In this document: positions 20,478 through 29,934 of the stretch, one piece after another
Layout: each line of letters begins with the position of its first letter
Numbering within the stretch: position 1 is the stretch's first letter
Source of the DNA: Moraxella lacunata
GTDB taxonomy: Bacteria > Pseudomonadota > Gammaproteobacteria > Pseudomonadales > Moraxellaceae
NCBI RefSeq assembly: GCF_002027545.1
Contig: NZ_MXAN01000019.1
Location: forward strand, 50,734-80,756
Direction: 5' to 3'
DNA: 30,023 bases
The notes under the pieces: model-generated
Databases searched by the model: none
What the model was told of the DNA's origin: nothing
Seen by the model: only the letters and a program-made list of their open reading frames with translations
Program-made: the position numbers and the translations under genes

Positions 20478-20508
20478 AAAATGCCGTCCAACTGGGCGGT
20501 GTTTTTTA
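20478..20508 (+). terminator. Intrinsic terminator after the DUF333 gene, copy 2
   Basis: Hairpin GCCGTCC / GGGCGGT extended by A and T runs, with an AACT-type loop. It is a diverged form of the terminator at 3194-3226, in the same position relative to the paralogous gene. Confidence 0.75.
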
Positions 20509-20594
20509 TGAAATAAATTACCCAACAATCATTACCTGCCACTTTTTTAATGGTCATAAACCTGCTATCATACCCCAAAAAACGGGAATAGACC

Positions 20595-23500
20595 ATGACA
20601 GACGTTGCTTTTATTGATTTGGAAATTGATGGCAAAAATCGCATTGTGGATATTGGGGCGATTTATGATAAGGATGATTTTCATCAAAACCGCCCAAGTG
20701 AGCTGATACAGCTTATCAAGCCTGCCAAATACTTGTGCGGACACAACTTTTTGGCACATGATTTTGAGTATCTAAAAAGCGATTTGACCGCCATTGGCAA
20801 AACGGACAAACACATCATTGATACGTTGTTATTATCACCCCTGTTGTTCCCTGCTCGCCCTTATCACGCATTGGATAAAGACTACAAAGCCCAGTTTGAA
20901 GACTCCAACAATCCCCTAAATGACTGCAAAATCACCCAAGAGCTTTTGGATGAGTTAGCCCATGCTTTTGGTAAATTGCCCATTGACGTGGGGCGTATTT
21001 TTTATCGGCTTTTACACCGACAAGCAGGGTTTGGGGCGTTTTTTGAATGGATGAAATTTGAAGACATTCACGAAGAGTTATCCACGCTTATCAGCACGAC
21101 TTTTGGGGCAAAAATTTGTCAAAATACCCCACTAGACACGCTCATCAGTCAGCACCCTGTGGAGCTGGCATATGCTCTATCACTCATTTATGCCCAAAGT
21201 CGCTACTCTATCACACCTGTGTGGCTACAACACCAATACCCCAAGATTGAGATGATTTTGATTGAGTTGTGTGCCACGCCTTGCCAAGGCTGTGCCTATT
21301 GCCAACATGAGCTGGACGCAGTCAAGGGCTTAAATCGCTACTTTGATTATCCAACCTTTCGCAGTTATGACGGCAAGCCCTTACAGCAACAGACTGCTGA
21401 ATGTGCCATTGCAGGCGGGTCGCTGTTGGCGGTATTCCCCACAGGCGGTGGCAAGTCGGTAACGTTTCAAGTGCCTGCACTCATCGCAGGCGAACGAGCC
21501 AAAGCCCTGACGGTGGTCATCTCGCCCTTGCAATCGCTTATGAAAGACCAAGTGGATAATTTGGAACAAAAAGGCATTAGCGAAGCGGTAACGATTAACG
21601 GCTTGCTAAATCCCATTGAACGCCAAAAAGCGGTGGAACGTGTCCAAGACGGCTCGGCAAACCTGCTCTACATCTCGCCTGAGAGCTTGCGTTCACGTAC
21701 CATAGAAAAGTTGTTGCTCGGCAGAAACATCGCCCGGTTTGTCATTGATGAAGCCCACTGTTTTTCGGCATGGGGGCAGGATTTTCGGGTGGATTATTTG
21801 TATATTGGCGAATTTATCCGAACGCTGTGGCACAAAAAACAGCTAGATACACCAATCCCTGTCTCATGCTTTACCGCCACCGCCAAAATCCAAGTCATCG
21901 AAGATATTTGTGCTTATTTTAAAAAAGAGCTCGGGCTCACACTCACACGCTTTATCGCCCCCGTCGCTCGCAAAAATCTGCATTATCAAGTCATCGCCAA
22001 ACCAAACGAAGATGAAAAATACCAAGCCTTACGCAGTTTGATTGAAACGCACAACTGCCCCACGATTGTCTATGTCTCTCGCACCAAACGCACCGTTTCT
22101 TTGAGCGAACATCTGCAAAAAGACGGTTTTTCTGCTTTGGCTTATCATGGCAAAATGAATGCCGATGACAAAATCCACAATCAAAACGCCTTTAAAGCGG
22201 ACAAAGCTCAAATCATGGTCGCCACGTCCGCCTTTGGCATGGGCGTGGATAAGCCCAATGTGGGGCTTGTGGTGCATTATGACATCTCGGATTCTTTGGA
22301 AAATTATGTTCAAGAAGCAGGACGGGCGGGGCGTGATGAGAAGATTTTGGCGGATTGTTATGTATTGTTTAACGCATCGGACGATTTGGATAAGCACTTT
22401 ACCTTACTAAACCAAACCAAAATCTCGGTCAATGAAATCAAGCAAATTTGGCGTGCAATAAAAGATATGTGCGGTACACGCCCACAAATTTGTGAATCTG
22501 CCTTACAAATTGCCAGACAAGCAGGTTGGAATGATTTGCACCCTGACGACATAGAAACCCGTGTCAAAACCGCCATTTCGGCATTAGAAGATGCAGGTTA
22601 CATCAAACGTGGGCAAAATATGCCCCGTGTGTTTGCCACGAGCATTCTTAGCAAAAACGCCATGGAAGCGATAGACAAAATCAATGCGTCCACGCTCATT
22701 CACCCTGATGAAAAAATGCACGCCGTGCGGATTGTCAAAAAGCTGTTTTCGCACAAACGCCAACAAATGACCGATGAAGACGGCGAATCTCGGGTGGATT
22801 ATTTGGCGGATGTATTGGGATTAGAAACAGAGAGAGTGGTGCGGATTATCACATGGCTAAGGCAAGAGGGTATCCTAGCCGACCAGCAGGATTTGCAAGC
22901 CTTTATTGGCAAAAATACCCGTACAGGCGACAACATCGCCAAACTAAACCGCTTTATCAATACTGAAAAAGCCATGCTTGACGCATTTGGCGAGCATGAG
23001 CCGAACTGGTCGTTTAAAGAATTTACCCAAAACGTTCAGCAACATCTGACGGATGCCACGCCCAAAAACATCAAAACGCTCATCAATTTTTGGAAAATCA
23101 AAAACTGGCTTGGGCGTGATGATGACAGTCATGGCGACATGGGGCTTGCATTAAAGCACGACATAGACACGCTCAAAGAGCTACTGACACGCAAGGCAGA
23201 ATTGGCGGATTTTGTGGTGCGGTATGTATCGGATTTGGCAAAAAATTCAGGCAAAGCATCTCATGGCGACTGGCTAGAAGTGCATTTTTCGGTGGGCGAA
23301 TTAAAAAACGCCTTTGATGGTGGATTGTTCGGCTCGGTCAGTCTTGATGACATCGAAGACGTGCTGTTTTATTTGGTAAAAATGGACGTGTTAAAAATTG
23401 AAGGCGGGTTTTTGGTGTTACATCAACGCCTTTTCATCTCTCGCCTAGAAAAAGACGGACGTAAACAGTACACGCTGGACGATTATAAAAAACTTGCCAA

Positions 23501-25376
23501 TTATTATGACACTCGCAAAGAGCAGATTCACATCGTGGGCAAATACGCCAATCTCATGCTTGCCGATGAAAAGGGGGCAATGGGCTTTGTGAATGATTAT
23601 TTTGGACTGGATTATCAAGAATTTTTACAAAAATATTTTGATAAAGATGAAAGGTCTGCCCTAAAACGCAACATCACCGCCAGTCGTTTTGAGAAATGGT
23701 TTGGCAATCTGTCGCCACAGCAGTTGCAAATTATCCAAGATGACAAAAGCCGTGCCATTGTGGTGTTCGCCTCCCCTGGTAGTGGTAAAACACGGGTGCT
23801 GGTGCATAAACTTGCATCTTTGTATCAACTAGAAGATGTCAAGCATGAAGGACTTCTAATGCTGACTTTTTCTCGTTCGGCGGTGCATGAGTTTAAAGCA
23901 CGGCTGTTTGAAATCATGGGCAATTCGGCAAGTTATATAGAAATCAAAACCTTTCATGCGTACTGTTTTGACTTGCTTGGGCGTGTGGGCGACTTACAAA
24001 ACGCTCAAAATGTCGTGCGTGATGCGACCGTTAAGATTAAAAATGGCGAAGTTGAACCCAATCGCATTGCCAAAACGGTACTGGTCATTGACGAAGCTCA
24101 GGACATGAATGAAGAGCAATTTGAACTGGTGCGGACGCTCATGACCCAAAACGAAGACATGAGAGTGATTGCGGTGGGCGATGACGACCAAACGATTTAT
24201 GAGTTTTCGGGGGCAAGCCCTAAATACATGCACCGCTTTTTGCGTGATTTTGGGGCGACATCGTATGATTTGGTGGATAATTATCGCAGTGCGGTTCGTG
24301 TTGTGGAGTTTTGTAATGGTTTTGCCAAGCACATCACAGAACGCCTAAAAACCCAAGAAGTCAAAGCAGTCAGCACCGATGTGGGGCGTGTGTCGGTGGT
24401 GGATTTTACAGGCGATGTGTCAGCATACCTAATCGCACAAGTGCGTGAAGCCTATGGCAGCAAGCGGTCGGTGGCGGTACTTACCCAAACCAACGAAGAA
24501 GCGATTTGGCTGGCAGGACAGCTTGGGCAGGCGGACATTCCCAACAAACTTATACAAAGCAACCAAGGTTTTGCGGTGCGTGATTTGTTAGAAGTGCGTG
24601 TGTTTGAGCATTATTTGGCACTCACGCCTGAGCAGGTTTTGATAGATGATGACGTGTGGCAAACCGCCAAACAGCAAGCGGACGAATACCTTGCAACCAG
24701 TCGCCATTTGCCATTACTGCACAACATTATCCGTTCGTTTGAGACCGCCCAACCCGAACGCAAATACGTCTCTGACTGGCGTATGTTTATCCATGAGTCG
24801 CATTTGGAAGATTTTTATCGTACTGAAAATGGCGTGGTGATGCTTTCAACCATTCATAAAGCCAAAGGGCGTGAATTTGACCATGTGTTTGTATTGATTG
24901 ATAAAAATGCCAGAAATAATGAGCTGGATGACACCAAAAAACGAGAATTCTATGTGGCGTTTTCTCGTGCCAAGTCCGATCTTGTGGTACTCTCCAATCA
25001 ACAAAAACTGCTTGAACTACTGCCCAAGCACAATGTCCATTGGCAAAGCTATCAAGGCAATAGTTCCAATAAGCGAGAGCTTGCCTTATATCTTAATCAT
25101 AAAGATGTGTATTTGGATAAGTTTTATGAATACGCAACGCATATTCGCCCTTTGCGAGCAGGAATGGCGTTACGAGTGTTTGAGTGGGGCTGTCGTGATG
25201 AGTATGGTAATGCCGTACTGGTTTTTTCTAGATTATTTAAAGAGCGATTGCAAGGGTATCTGCGAAAAGGTTATCAGATGACTGGGGCGAGCGTAAATTT
25301 TGTGGTGGTTTGGCAAAAGGCAGATAGCGATAATGAGACTAGGATTGTGTTGCCGATTGTGCATCTAAGACGCTAA
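20595..25376 (+). CDS. DEDD exonuclease-RecQ-UvrD fusion helicase
   Basis: The 1593-residue protein has at least four parts. Residues 1-125 resemble a DnaQ-like exonuclease: FIDLE (Asp8, Glu10), GHNFLAHDFEYL (Asp56), and NNPLND (Asp110), where Asn105 takes the place of the usual HxAxxD histidine. Residues 226-236 hold a CX3CX2CX2C cluster, possibly zinc-binding. Residues 255-605 form a RecQ-type helicase with Walker A FPTGGGKS, DEAH (385-388), FTATA and QEAGRAGRD. Residues 1040-1480 form a UvrD/Rep-type helicase with ASPGSGKTR, DEAQD, GDDDQTIYEFSG and TIHKAKGREFDHVF. The 600-1040 linker has winged-helix-like segments. Two motors and a nuclease suggest DNA unwinding and degradation in repair or defence. 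It appears monocistronic, upstream of an antiporter and a restriction-modification operon. I know related multidomain RecQ annotations but no established function. Confidence 0.88.
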   Translation: MTDVAFIDLEIDGKNRIVDIGAIYDKDDFHQNRPSELIQLIKPAKYLCGHNFLAHDFEYLKSDLTAIGKTDKHIIDTLLLSPLLFPARPYHALDKDYKAQFEDSNNPLNDCKITQELLDELAHAFGKLPIDVGRIFYRLLHRQAGFGAFFEWMKFEDIHEELSTLISTTFGAKICQNTPLDTLISQHPVELAYALSLIYAQSRYSITPVWLQHQYPKIEMILIELCATPCQGCAYCQHELDAVKGLNRYFDYPTFRSYDGKPLQQQTAECAIAGGSLLAVFPTGGGKSVTFQVPALIAGERAKALTVVISPLQSLMKDQVDNLEQKGISEAVTINGLLNPIERQKAVERVQDGSANLLYISPESLRSRTIEKLLLGRNIARFVIDEAHCFSAWGQDFRVDYLYIGEFIRTLWHKKQLDTPIPVSCFTATAKIQVIEDICAYFKKELGLTLTRFIAPVARKNLHYQVIAKPNEDEKYQALRSLIETHNCPTIVYVSRTKRTVSLSEHLQKDGFSALAYHGKMNADDKIHNQNAFKADKAQIMVATSAFGMGVDKPNVGLVVHYDISDSLENYVQEAGRAGRDEKILADCYVLFNASDDLDKHFTLLNQTKISVNEIKQIWRAIKDMCGTRPQICESALQIARQAGWNDLHPDDIETRVKTAISALEDAGYIKRGQNMPRVFATSILSKNAMEAIDKINASTLIHPDEKMHAVRIVKKLFSHKRQQMTDEDGESRVDYLADVLGLETERVVRIITWLRQEGILADQQDLQAFIGKNTRTGDNIAKLNRFINTEKAMLDAFGEHEPNWSFKEFTQNVQQHLTDATPKNIKTLINFWKIKNWLGRDDDSHGDMGLALKHDIDTLKELLTRKAELADFVVRYVSDLAKNSGKASHGDWLEVHFSVGELKNAFDGGLFGSVSLDDIEDVLFYLVKMDVLKIEGGFLVLHQRLFISRLEKDGRKQYTLDDYKKLANYYDTRKEQIHIVGKYANLMLADEKGAMGFVNDYFGLDYQEFLQKYFDKDERSALKRNITASRFEKWFGNLSPQQLQIIQDDKSRAIVVFASPGSGKTRVLVHKLASLYQLEDVKHEGLLMLTFSRSAVHEFKARLFEIMGNSASYIEIKTFHAYCFDLLGRVGDLQNAQNVVRDATVKIKNGEVEPNRIAKTVLVIDEAQDMNEEQFELVRTLMTQNEDMRVIAVGDDDQTIYEFSGASPKYMHRFLRDFGATSYDLVDNYRSAVRVVEFCNGFAKHITERLKTQEVKAVSTDVGRVSVVDFTGDVSAYLIAQVREAYGSKRSVAVLTQTNEEAIWLAGQLGQADIPNKLIQSNQGFAVRDLLEVRVFEHYLALTPEQVLIDDDVWQTAKQQADEYLATSRHLPLLHNIIRSFETAQPERKYVSDWRMFIHESHLEDFYRTENGVVMLSTIHKAKGREFDHVFVLIDKNARNNELDDTKKREFYVAFSRAKSDLVVLSNQQKLLELLPKHNVHWQSYQGNSSNKRELALYLNHKDVYLDKFYEYATHIRPLRAGMALRVFEWGCRDEYGNAVLVFSRLFKERLQGYLRKGYQMTGASVNFVVVWQKADSDNETRIVLPIVHLRR

Positions 25377-25443
25377 AATAATCCTATACAATCCCCCAAA
25401 TTTGCTTTACAATTTTATCATCAAATCAACAACGCCTACGCCC

Positions 25444-27315
25444 ATGACCGACCTACTTTTATACACCTTTATTTATCTCTCCTTTGCCGTGCTTGCCGTT
25501 ATGATAAGCCAAAGAGCAGGCTTGGGGTCGGTTTTGGGCTATCTTTTGGCGGGGATTGCCATAGGGCCTGTGCTTGGCTTTGTCGGCAAAGAGACCGAGA
25601 GTATTCAGCACGTTGCCGAATTTGGCGTGGTGATGATGTTGTTCATTGTCGGCTTAGAGCTTGCCCCAAAAATGCTGTGGCAGATGCGTCATAAGCTCAT
25701 CGGGCTTGGCGGATTGCAAGTATCTCTTAGTCTGTTTGGGATTACGGTCGTTGCCATGCTCTTTGGTTTGCCGTGGCAAATTGGCGTGGCGTTAGGCTGT
25801 ATCTTGTCCTTATCATCCACCGCCATTGTCCTGCAAACCTTTGCCGAAAAAAAGCTCATGAACACCCAAGGTGGTCAATCAGGCTTTGCTGTGCTACTGT
25901 TTCAAGATGTCGCCGCCATTCCCATGCTTACCCTGTTGCCCCTGCTTGGCGTGGCGAGCGTGCAAAGTGAGCAGACCGACCTGCTGTCTGGCATGGACGG
26001 CTGGGTGATTGCCCTTGTGGGTGTGGGGGCGGTGGCTCTTATCGTCATGCTCATGCGGTATGCCGTGCCGTTTTCTTTGCAGATGATTAGCCGTTATCGC
26101 ATTCATGAGATGTTTTTGGTATTTACACTCACGGTGGTGGTGGGCATTGCCACGCTGATGTCGCTTGTGGGCTTGTCGCCTGCGTTGGGGGCGTTTATTG
26201 CAGGGGTCGCCCTTGCCAATAGTCCTTATCGTCATGAAATGGAAAGCCAGCTTGACCCCTTTAAAAGCCTGTTTTTGGGACTGTTTTTTATCACAGTGGG
26301 GGCGAGTATGAATTTTGCCCTATTAAAGTCCAATCTTGGCGAGATTATCGCCATAACGCTTGGGGTCATGGCTCTAAAAGGGGCGGTGCTGTACGGGCTT
26401 GGGCGACTGTTTAAATTAAACCCCTTATCCAACAAACTTTTTGCCCTGTCATTGGCAGGGGCAGGGGAATTTGGCTTTGTACTCATCTCCATTGCCAATC
26501 ATAGCCGAGTTTTGCCAAAAGAATTAAGCGATAAAATCCTACTGGTGGTCGCCTTATCCATGATTTTAACGCCACTTTGCTTTGTCATTTATGAAAAAAT
26601 CTTTGCCAAAAAAGCCCTAAAAGACGAGAAGCCCGTCCGAGCCAATGACGACATCGCCCACACGGGGGAAGTGGTGATTTTGGGGCATGGTCGCTTTGGG
26701 CAACAGGTCAATAGCCTGCTTATGGCGTGTGGGTTTAATACCACGGTGATTGACAATCATGTGGAGATGATTGAAGGGCTTGCCAAGTTTGGCATACAGA
26801 CCTATTATGGCGATGCCACACGCCCTGAGATGCTAAAAAGTATCGGACTAAAAAACGCCAAAATGCTTGTTATCTGCCTTGCCAATGAACAAGCGTCTAC
26901 TGATATTATTCATTTTGTCCGCCGTCATTATCCGCATTTGACGATTTTGGCCCGGGCGTATGACGCTCGCCATACCTTTGATTTGCACCACGCTGGGGCG
27001 AATTATATCATCAGAGAGACAGCCGATTCTGCCATTCGTAGCGGTCGCATTGTGCTAGAACAGCTTGGTCTGCCCCGTGATAAAGCCCGTGAGCTATCTA
27101 AGTTTTATGAAGCCCGTGAACGTCATCATCTGGGGCGTGCGTCCTATCTGTATGACCCTGCCGTGTCGGTCTATGATAATGATGAAATGATGAATCTTAT
27201 CAAGGACTTACGAGAAGAAACGCACGAGATGATGAGTGCGATACGCCGTGGCGAGAGCGTGGACTGGCAAGAAGACCCTGAATGTTGGACAAGGACGAAG
27301 AAGGGGATTAGTTAA
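25444..27315 (+). CDS. Kef-type monovalent cation:proton antiporter (CPA2) with RCK domain
   Basis: This 623-residue protein has 12-13 hydrophobic helices (residues about 1-385) followed by a TrkA-N/RCK domain beginning [14 protein letters not shown] near residue 407. The membrane part carries CPA2 motifs such as [28 protein letters not shown] and [12 protein letters not shown]. KefB/KefC-type proteins let K+ out during electrophile stress under glutathione control. Whether this one is glutathione-gated cannot be said. The ATG at 25444 gives the normal N-terminus; an upstream in-frame TTG is less likely. It overlaps the convergent methyltransferase gene by 8 bp with no terminator between. Confidence 0.9.
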   Translation: MTDLLLYTFIYLSFAVLAVMISQRAGLGSVLGYLLAGIAIGPVLGFVGKETESIQHVAEFGVVMMLFIVGLELAPKMLWQMRHKLIGLGGLQVSLSLFGITVVAMLFGLPWQIGVALGCILSLSSTAIVLQTFAEKKLMNTQGGQSGFAVLLFQDVAAIPMLTLLPLLGVASVQSEQTDLLSGMDGWVIALVGVGAVALIVMLMRYAVPFSLQMISRYRIHEMFLVFTLTVVVGIATLMSLVGLSPALGAFIAGVALANSPYRHEMESQLDPFKSLFLGLFFITVGASMNFALLKSNLGEIIAITLGVMALKGAVLYGLGRLFKLNPLSNKLFALSLAGAGEFGFVLISIANHSRVLPKELSDKILLVVALSMILTPLCFVIYEKIFAKKALKDEKPVRANDDIAHTGEVVILGHGRFGQQVNSLLMACGFNTTVIDNHVEMIEGLAKFGIQTYYGDATRPEMLKSIGLKNAKMLVICLANEQASTDIIHFVRRHYPHLTILARAYDARHTFDLHHAGANYIIRETADSAIRSGRIVLEQLGLPRDKARELSKFYEARERHHLGRASYLYDPAVSVYDNDEMMNLIKDLREETHEMMSAIRRGESVDWQEDPECWTRTKKGIS

Positions 27316-28297
27316 GGGCGGATTTTATCGCCCTTGCAATCTCATAAGCCAAATTGACAGGCACGGCATTACCTATCATTTTGTAGCCGTCATTGACATT
27401 TTGATAAATAAATTTAAAATCATCGCCAAACCCTTGTACTCGTGCCACTTCTCGCACACTCATGCGTCTGTACAAATACTCTTGACCGCCCACAAAACGA
27501 AATTCATCGCTTGCCACTTTGACCATTTTTGGGGCTTGGGGGTGTAGCTGGCATTGTCGCCCAGATGCTTGGACGGTAAATCCCTGCTCATTCCATGCCT
27601 TGACACGGTTTCGGCTCATAAAAATGGGGGAAAAACTGCCCACAAAATACTCGTTATTATTAACAGCCTTGGGATTGGTTTGGTTTTTATCCAGTGCAGG
27701 TACGGCGGTGTCTTGTAAATCAAAAATCACGTCTTTTAGGGTAAGTTTTTTATCATCATCTACCGTTGAACCTATCGGAAATTTAAAATCTATCGCCAAA
27801 TCCTTACGAAACCCGATATAAAAAATCCGCTTTCGCTCTTGGGCAACACCATAATCCTTGGCATTGACCATGGTCAAATCCACGTCATAGCCACATTCAT
27901 CAAAGAGTTTTAGAATGTTTTGCACCGCTTCATTATGGCGATTGGCAAGCATACCACTCACATTTTCCGCCAAAAAAAACTTAGGCTTTTTATCTTTTAA
28001 AATGCGAATATAATCAAAAAACAACTGCCCACGAGCATCATCAATTCCCCGCAAACTGCCCGCTTCTGACCATGATTGGCAGGGTGGTCCGCCGATGATA
28101 CCGTCAATATCATCGGGAAAATCGCTCTCTTTAATGTTTCTAATATCGCCCTCTATTAGGTGTGTGTCAGGGTGGTTGGTCTTAAAAGTCGCCCAAATGG
28201 CTTTATCATACTCATTGGCAACAGGTATCTTAAACCCTGCTTTTTTAAAGCCCAAATCAAGCCCGCCACAGCCACTAAATAAACTGATGATTTTCAT
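27308..28297 (-). CDS. DNA cytosine-C5 methyltransferase, M.HaeIII/M.NgoPII-like (GGCC)
   Basis: The 329-residue enzyme has all main C5-methyltransferase motifs: [11 protein letters not shown] (I), [13 protein letters not shown] (IV, catalytic Cys), ENVSGM (VI), [11 protein letters not shown] (VIII), RVQGF (IX) and [14 protein letters not shown] (X). The target-recognition region reads [12 protein letters not shown] and [14 protein letters not shown], which I recognise as very close to M.HaeIII, whose target is GGCC. It should methylate and so protect chromosomal GGCC. It lies 14 bp after the NgoPII-like endonuclease gene and is the last gene of that operon. GGCC is very rare in the window (see findings). 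Confidence 0.93.
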   Translation of the reverse strand: MKIISLFSGCGGLDLGFKKAGFKIPVANEYDKAIWATFKTNHPDTHLIEGDIRNIKESDFPDDIDGIIGGPPCQSWSEAGSLRGIDDARGQLFFDYIRILKDKKPKFFLAENVSGMLANRHNEAVQNILKLFDECGYDVDLTMVNAKDYGVAQERKRIFYIGFRKDLAIDFKFPIGSTVDDDKKLTLKDVIFDLQDTAVPALDKNQTNPKAVNNNEYFVGSFSPIFMSRNRVKAWNEQGFTVQASGRQCQLHPQAPKMVKVASDEFRFVGGQEYLYRRMSVREVARVQGFGDDFKFIYQNVNDGYKMIGNAVPVNLAYEIARAIKSALN

Positions 28298-28311
28298 AAG
28301 ATATAGATAAA

Positions 28312-29157
28312 TTATTTTTTAAAACGGATGAGTTTTGCTTGTCTTAACTGAGCGGGATTATTGGGATTTTTGATAAGCACATCCACAATCTCAAATCCGT
28401 CAATCTGGCCGATAAGCGACTCAATTAACGCCACATTGTCAAAACTTTGATATTTTTGTTGGTTGATGAGACACATAAAATTAAACTCGCTATTATCGTC
28501 CCTTTGATAGACATAGTCAAACACTTTAAAGGGGCTGGCGATAGACCACATGCCACGCACTCGCAAATCAGTAATGCCAAGCGGGTCTATCCTTTTGACT
28601 TTGGCAAGCTCATTTGTGGGTGTAAATTCTATATTAGGAATACTCTTAACGCCAAGCGATATGGCATCTCGCACCCGTTCATAAACGGATTGGTCAGCAC
28701 AATAATCATCGCCATAGACCATACACAGACTTTGCAAGCGGTTGTTTGGGGCAACACCAATCACATAAATAATGTCCTTTTCCTGCCAATCTGGCTCGCA
28801 CGTTTTGCACGCTTGGGTGATTAGGGGAGAGCTGGCGTGCAGTTTATTTTTGGGGTATGAACTGTTTAGTGCCAACGTAGCGTTTTTGCCGATGACTTTC
28901 TTGACTTCTATGGCATCGCCGTGCTTTAAAATCATGTCGGGCGGATTATTTTGATTACCAAGATAGCTAAATGTTTGGCTAAGTTTGATTAAGCGGTCGT
29001 TTTCATCGGTACTGTCTAGCGTATCGGCAAAAACGTCTTTTATCCACTCTTCTAACGCCCCGCCCATTTGGTTGGCACGATTTAGTCCGTGGCTTTGGCG
29101 GTGTAACTCACCCCCAAATGACGTAACAATGCGATAAATGGCGTTAATGATATTCAC
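28312..29157 (-). CDS. NgoPII-like type II restriction endonuclease (GGCC)
   Basis: The protein (281 residues from the chosen start) matches the RE_NgoPII family: [10 protein letters not shown] at the N-terminus, [33 protein letters not shown] and the catalytic-type GDAIEVKK (Asp...Glu-x-Lys of the PD-(D/E)XK fold). NgoPII cuts GGCC. The GTG at 29157 was preferred because AGGGGAG precedes it and family members start MNIINAI; it overlaps the upstream esterase stop as GTGA. A GTG at 29184 would add nine residues. Its own gene contains one of the few GGCC sites of the window (28407-28410). Confidence 0.9.
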   Translation of the reverse strand: MNIINAIYRIVTSFGGELHRQSHGLNRANQMGGALEEWIKDVFADTLDSTDENDRLIKLSQTFSYLGNQNNPPDMILKHGDAIEVKKVIGKNATLALNSSYPKNKLHASSPLITQACKTCEPDWQEKDIIYVIGVAPNNRLQSLCMVYGDDYCADQSVYERVRDAISLGVKSIPNIEFTPTNELAKVKRIDPLGITDLRVRGMWSIASPFKVFDYVYQRDDNSEFNFMCLINQQKYQSFDNVALIESLIGQIDGFEIVDVLIKNPNNPAQLRQAKLIRFKK

Positions 29158-29759
29158 AGGCTCTCCCCTAATGCTTGTACCCACCCCACAACACGCTCCA
29201 CCTGCTCATCATAATCACTCATTCTATGGTCGCCCCCGTCTTGGGCGACAACGTCCACCTCACAACTTTCAAAAAATGCTTTGGTGGCGTGAGCGTCTAA
29301 TAGCTCATCGCCCATTTTTAATAACACTTTGATTTTGTGGGGATTTTTGGCGGTCAAACGGTGCTTTTCAAACCACGCCAAATCGCCATAGCAAATCTGC
29401 CAGCCCCCTGTCGTGGTGTAGATGACAGTATCGTCCGTGAGCGTTTGCCCGTCAAAATTATCTGTTAAAAATCGGGTAAAACTCAAATCAGGGCGTATGC
29501 TTGGATTTAACAGCACCGCAGGCGTGCCTGTCATGTCGGACAAGAGTGTGGCAAAATATCCACCCAACGATGAGCCAACAAGCACGGCATCGGGATTGTC
29601 TTGTATCAATGCCAAAATTTTGGTAACCACCTCATCAGGCGGACAGTTCAAATCAGGGCGTAGCGTATCTATGCCAAACTTTTTGGCGTGGTCGGCAGTA
29701 ATGACGGCTTTATTGGCGTTGGGGTCGGAGTCGAGTCCGTGCAGGTAAATGATGGTCAT
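29154..29759 (-). CDS. YqiA/YcfP-like alpha/beta fold esterase
   Basis: This 201-residue cytoplasmic hydrolase has TIIYLHGLDSDPNANKA at the N-terminus, the nucleophile elbow GSSLGGYFATLL and a C-terminal GGDHRMSDYD with the catalytic His. The family (YqiA, YcfP) hydrolyses short-chain acyl esters; its physiological role is poorly known. The ATG at 29759 gives the typical family start; the longer frame upstream adds 36 residues of no recognisable type. Its stop overlaps the endonuclease start by 4 bp, so it leads the restriction-modification operon and may set its expression. Confidence 0.87.
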   Translation of the reverse strand: MTIIYLHGLDSDPNANKAVITADHAKKFGIDTLRPDLNCPPDEVVTKILALIQDNPDAVLVGSSLGGYFATLLSDMTGTPAVLLNPSIRPDLSFTRFLTDNFDGQTLTDDTVIYTTTGGWQICYGDLAWFEKHRLTAKNPHKIKVLLKMGDELLDAHATKAFFESCEVDVVAQDGGDHRMSDYDEQVERVVGWVQALGESL

Positions 29760-29851
29760 GGTCGTTTTATGGATTGTCAAATGGGGGTTATAATGAGTAT
29801 CGCAAAATGGTACGACAGGCGAATATATGATAAATAAATCAAACGCCATTG

Positions 29852-29880
29852 TATCAATTTTTATCAATTTTCGCTATAAT
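29852..29880 (+). promoter_or_regulatory. Candidate promoter of the DUF1289 gene
   Basis: TATCAA (29852-29857), a 17-bp spacer and TATAAT (29875-29880) lie 55 bp before the ATG at 29935. The -35 is weak. The region also has to hold the promoter of the divergent esterase gene. Confidence 0.5.
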
Positions 29881-29934
29881 TAACGCCTTTTACGCCTGAC
29901 ATTTGCCCTTTTTTATTAGCCACACTCGCCTGCC

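Noticed and set aside
27308..29157. Novel restriction-modification specificity
   Set aside because: Both proteins resemble known GGCC-specific enzymes (NgoPII, HaeIII) closely enough that the specificity is probably not new.
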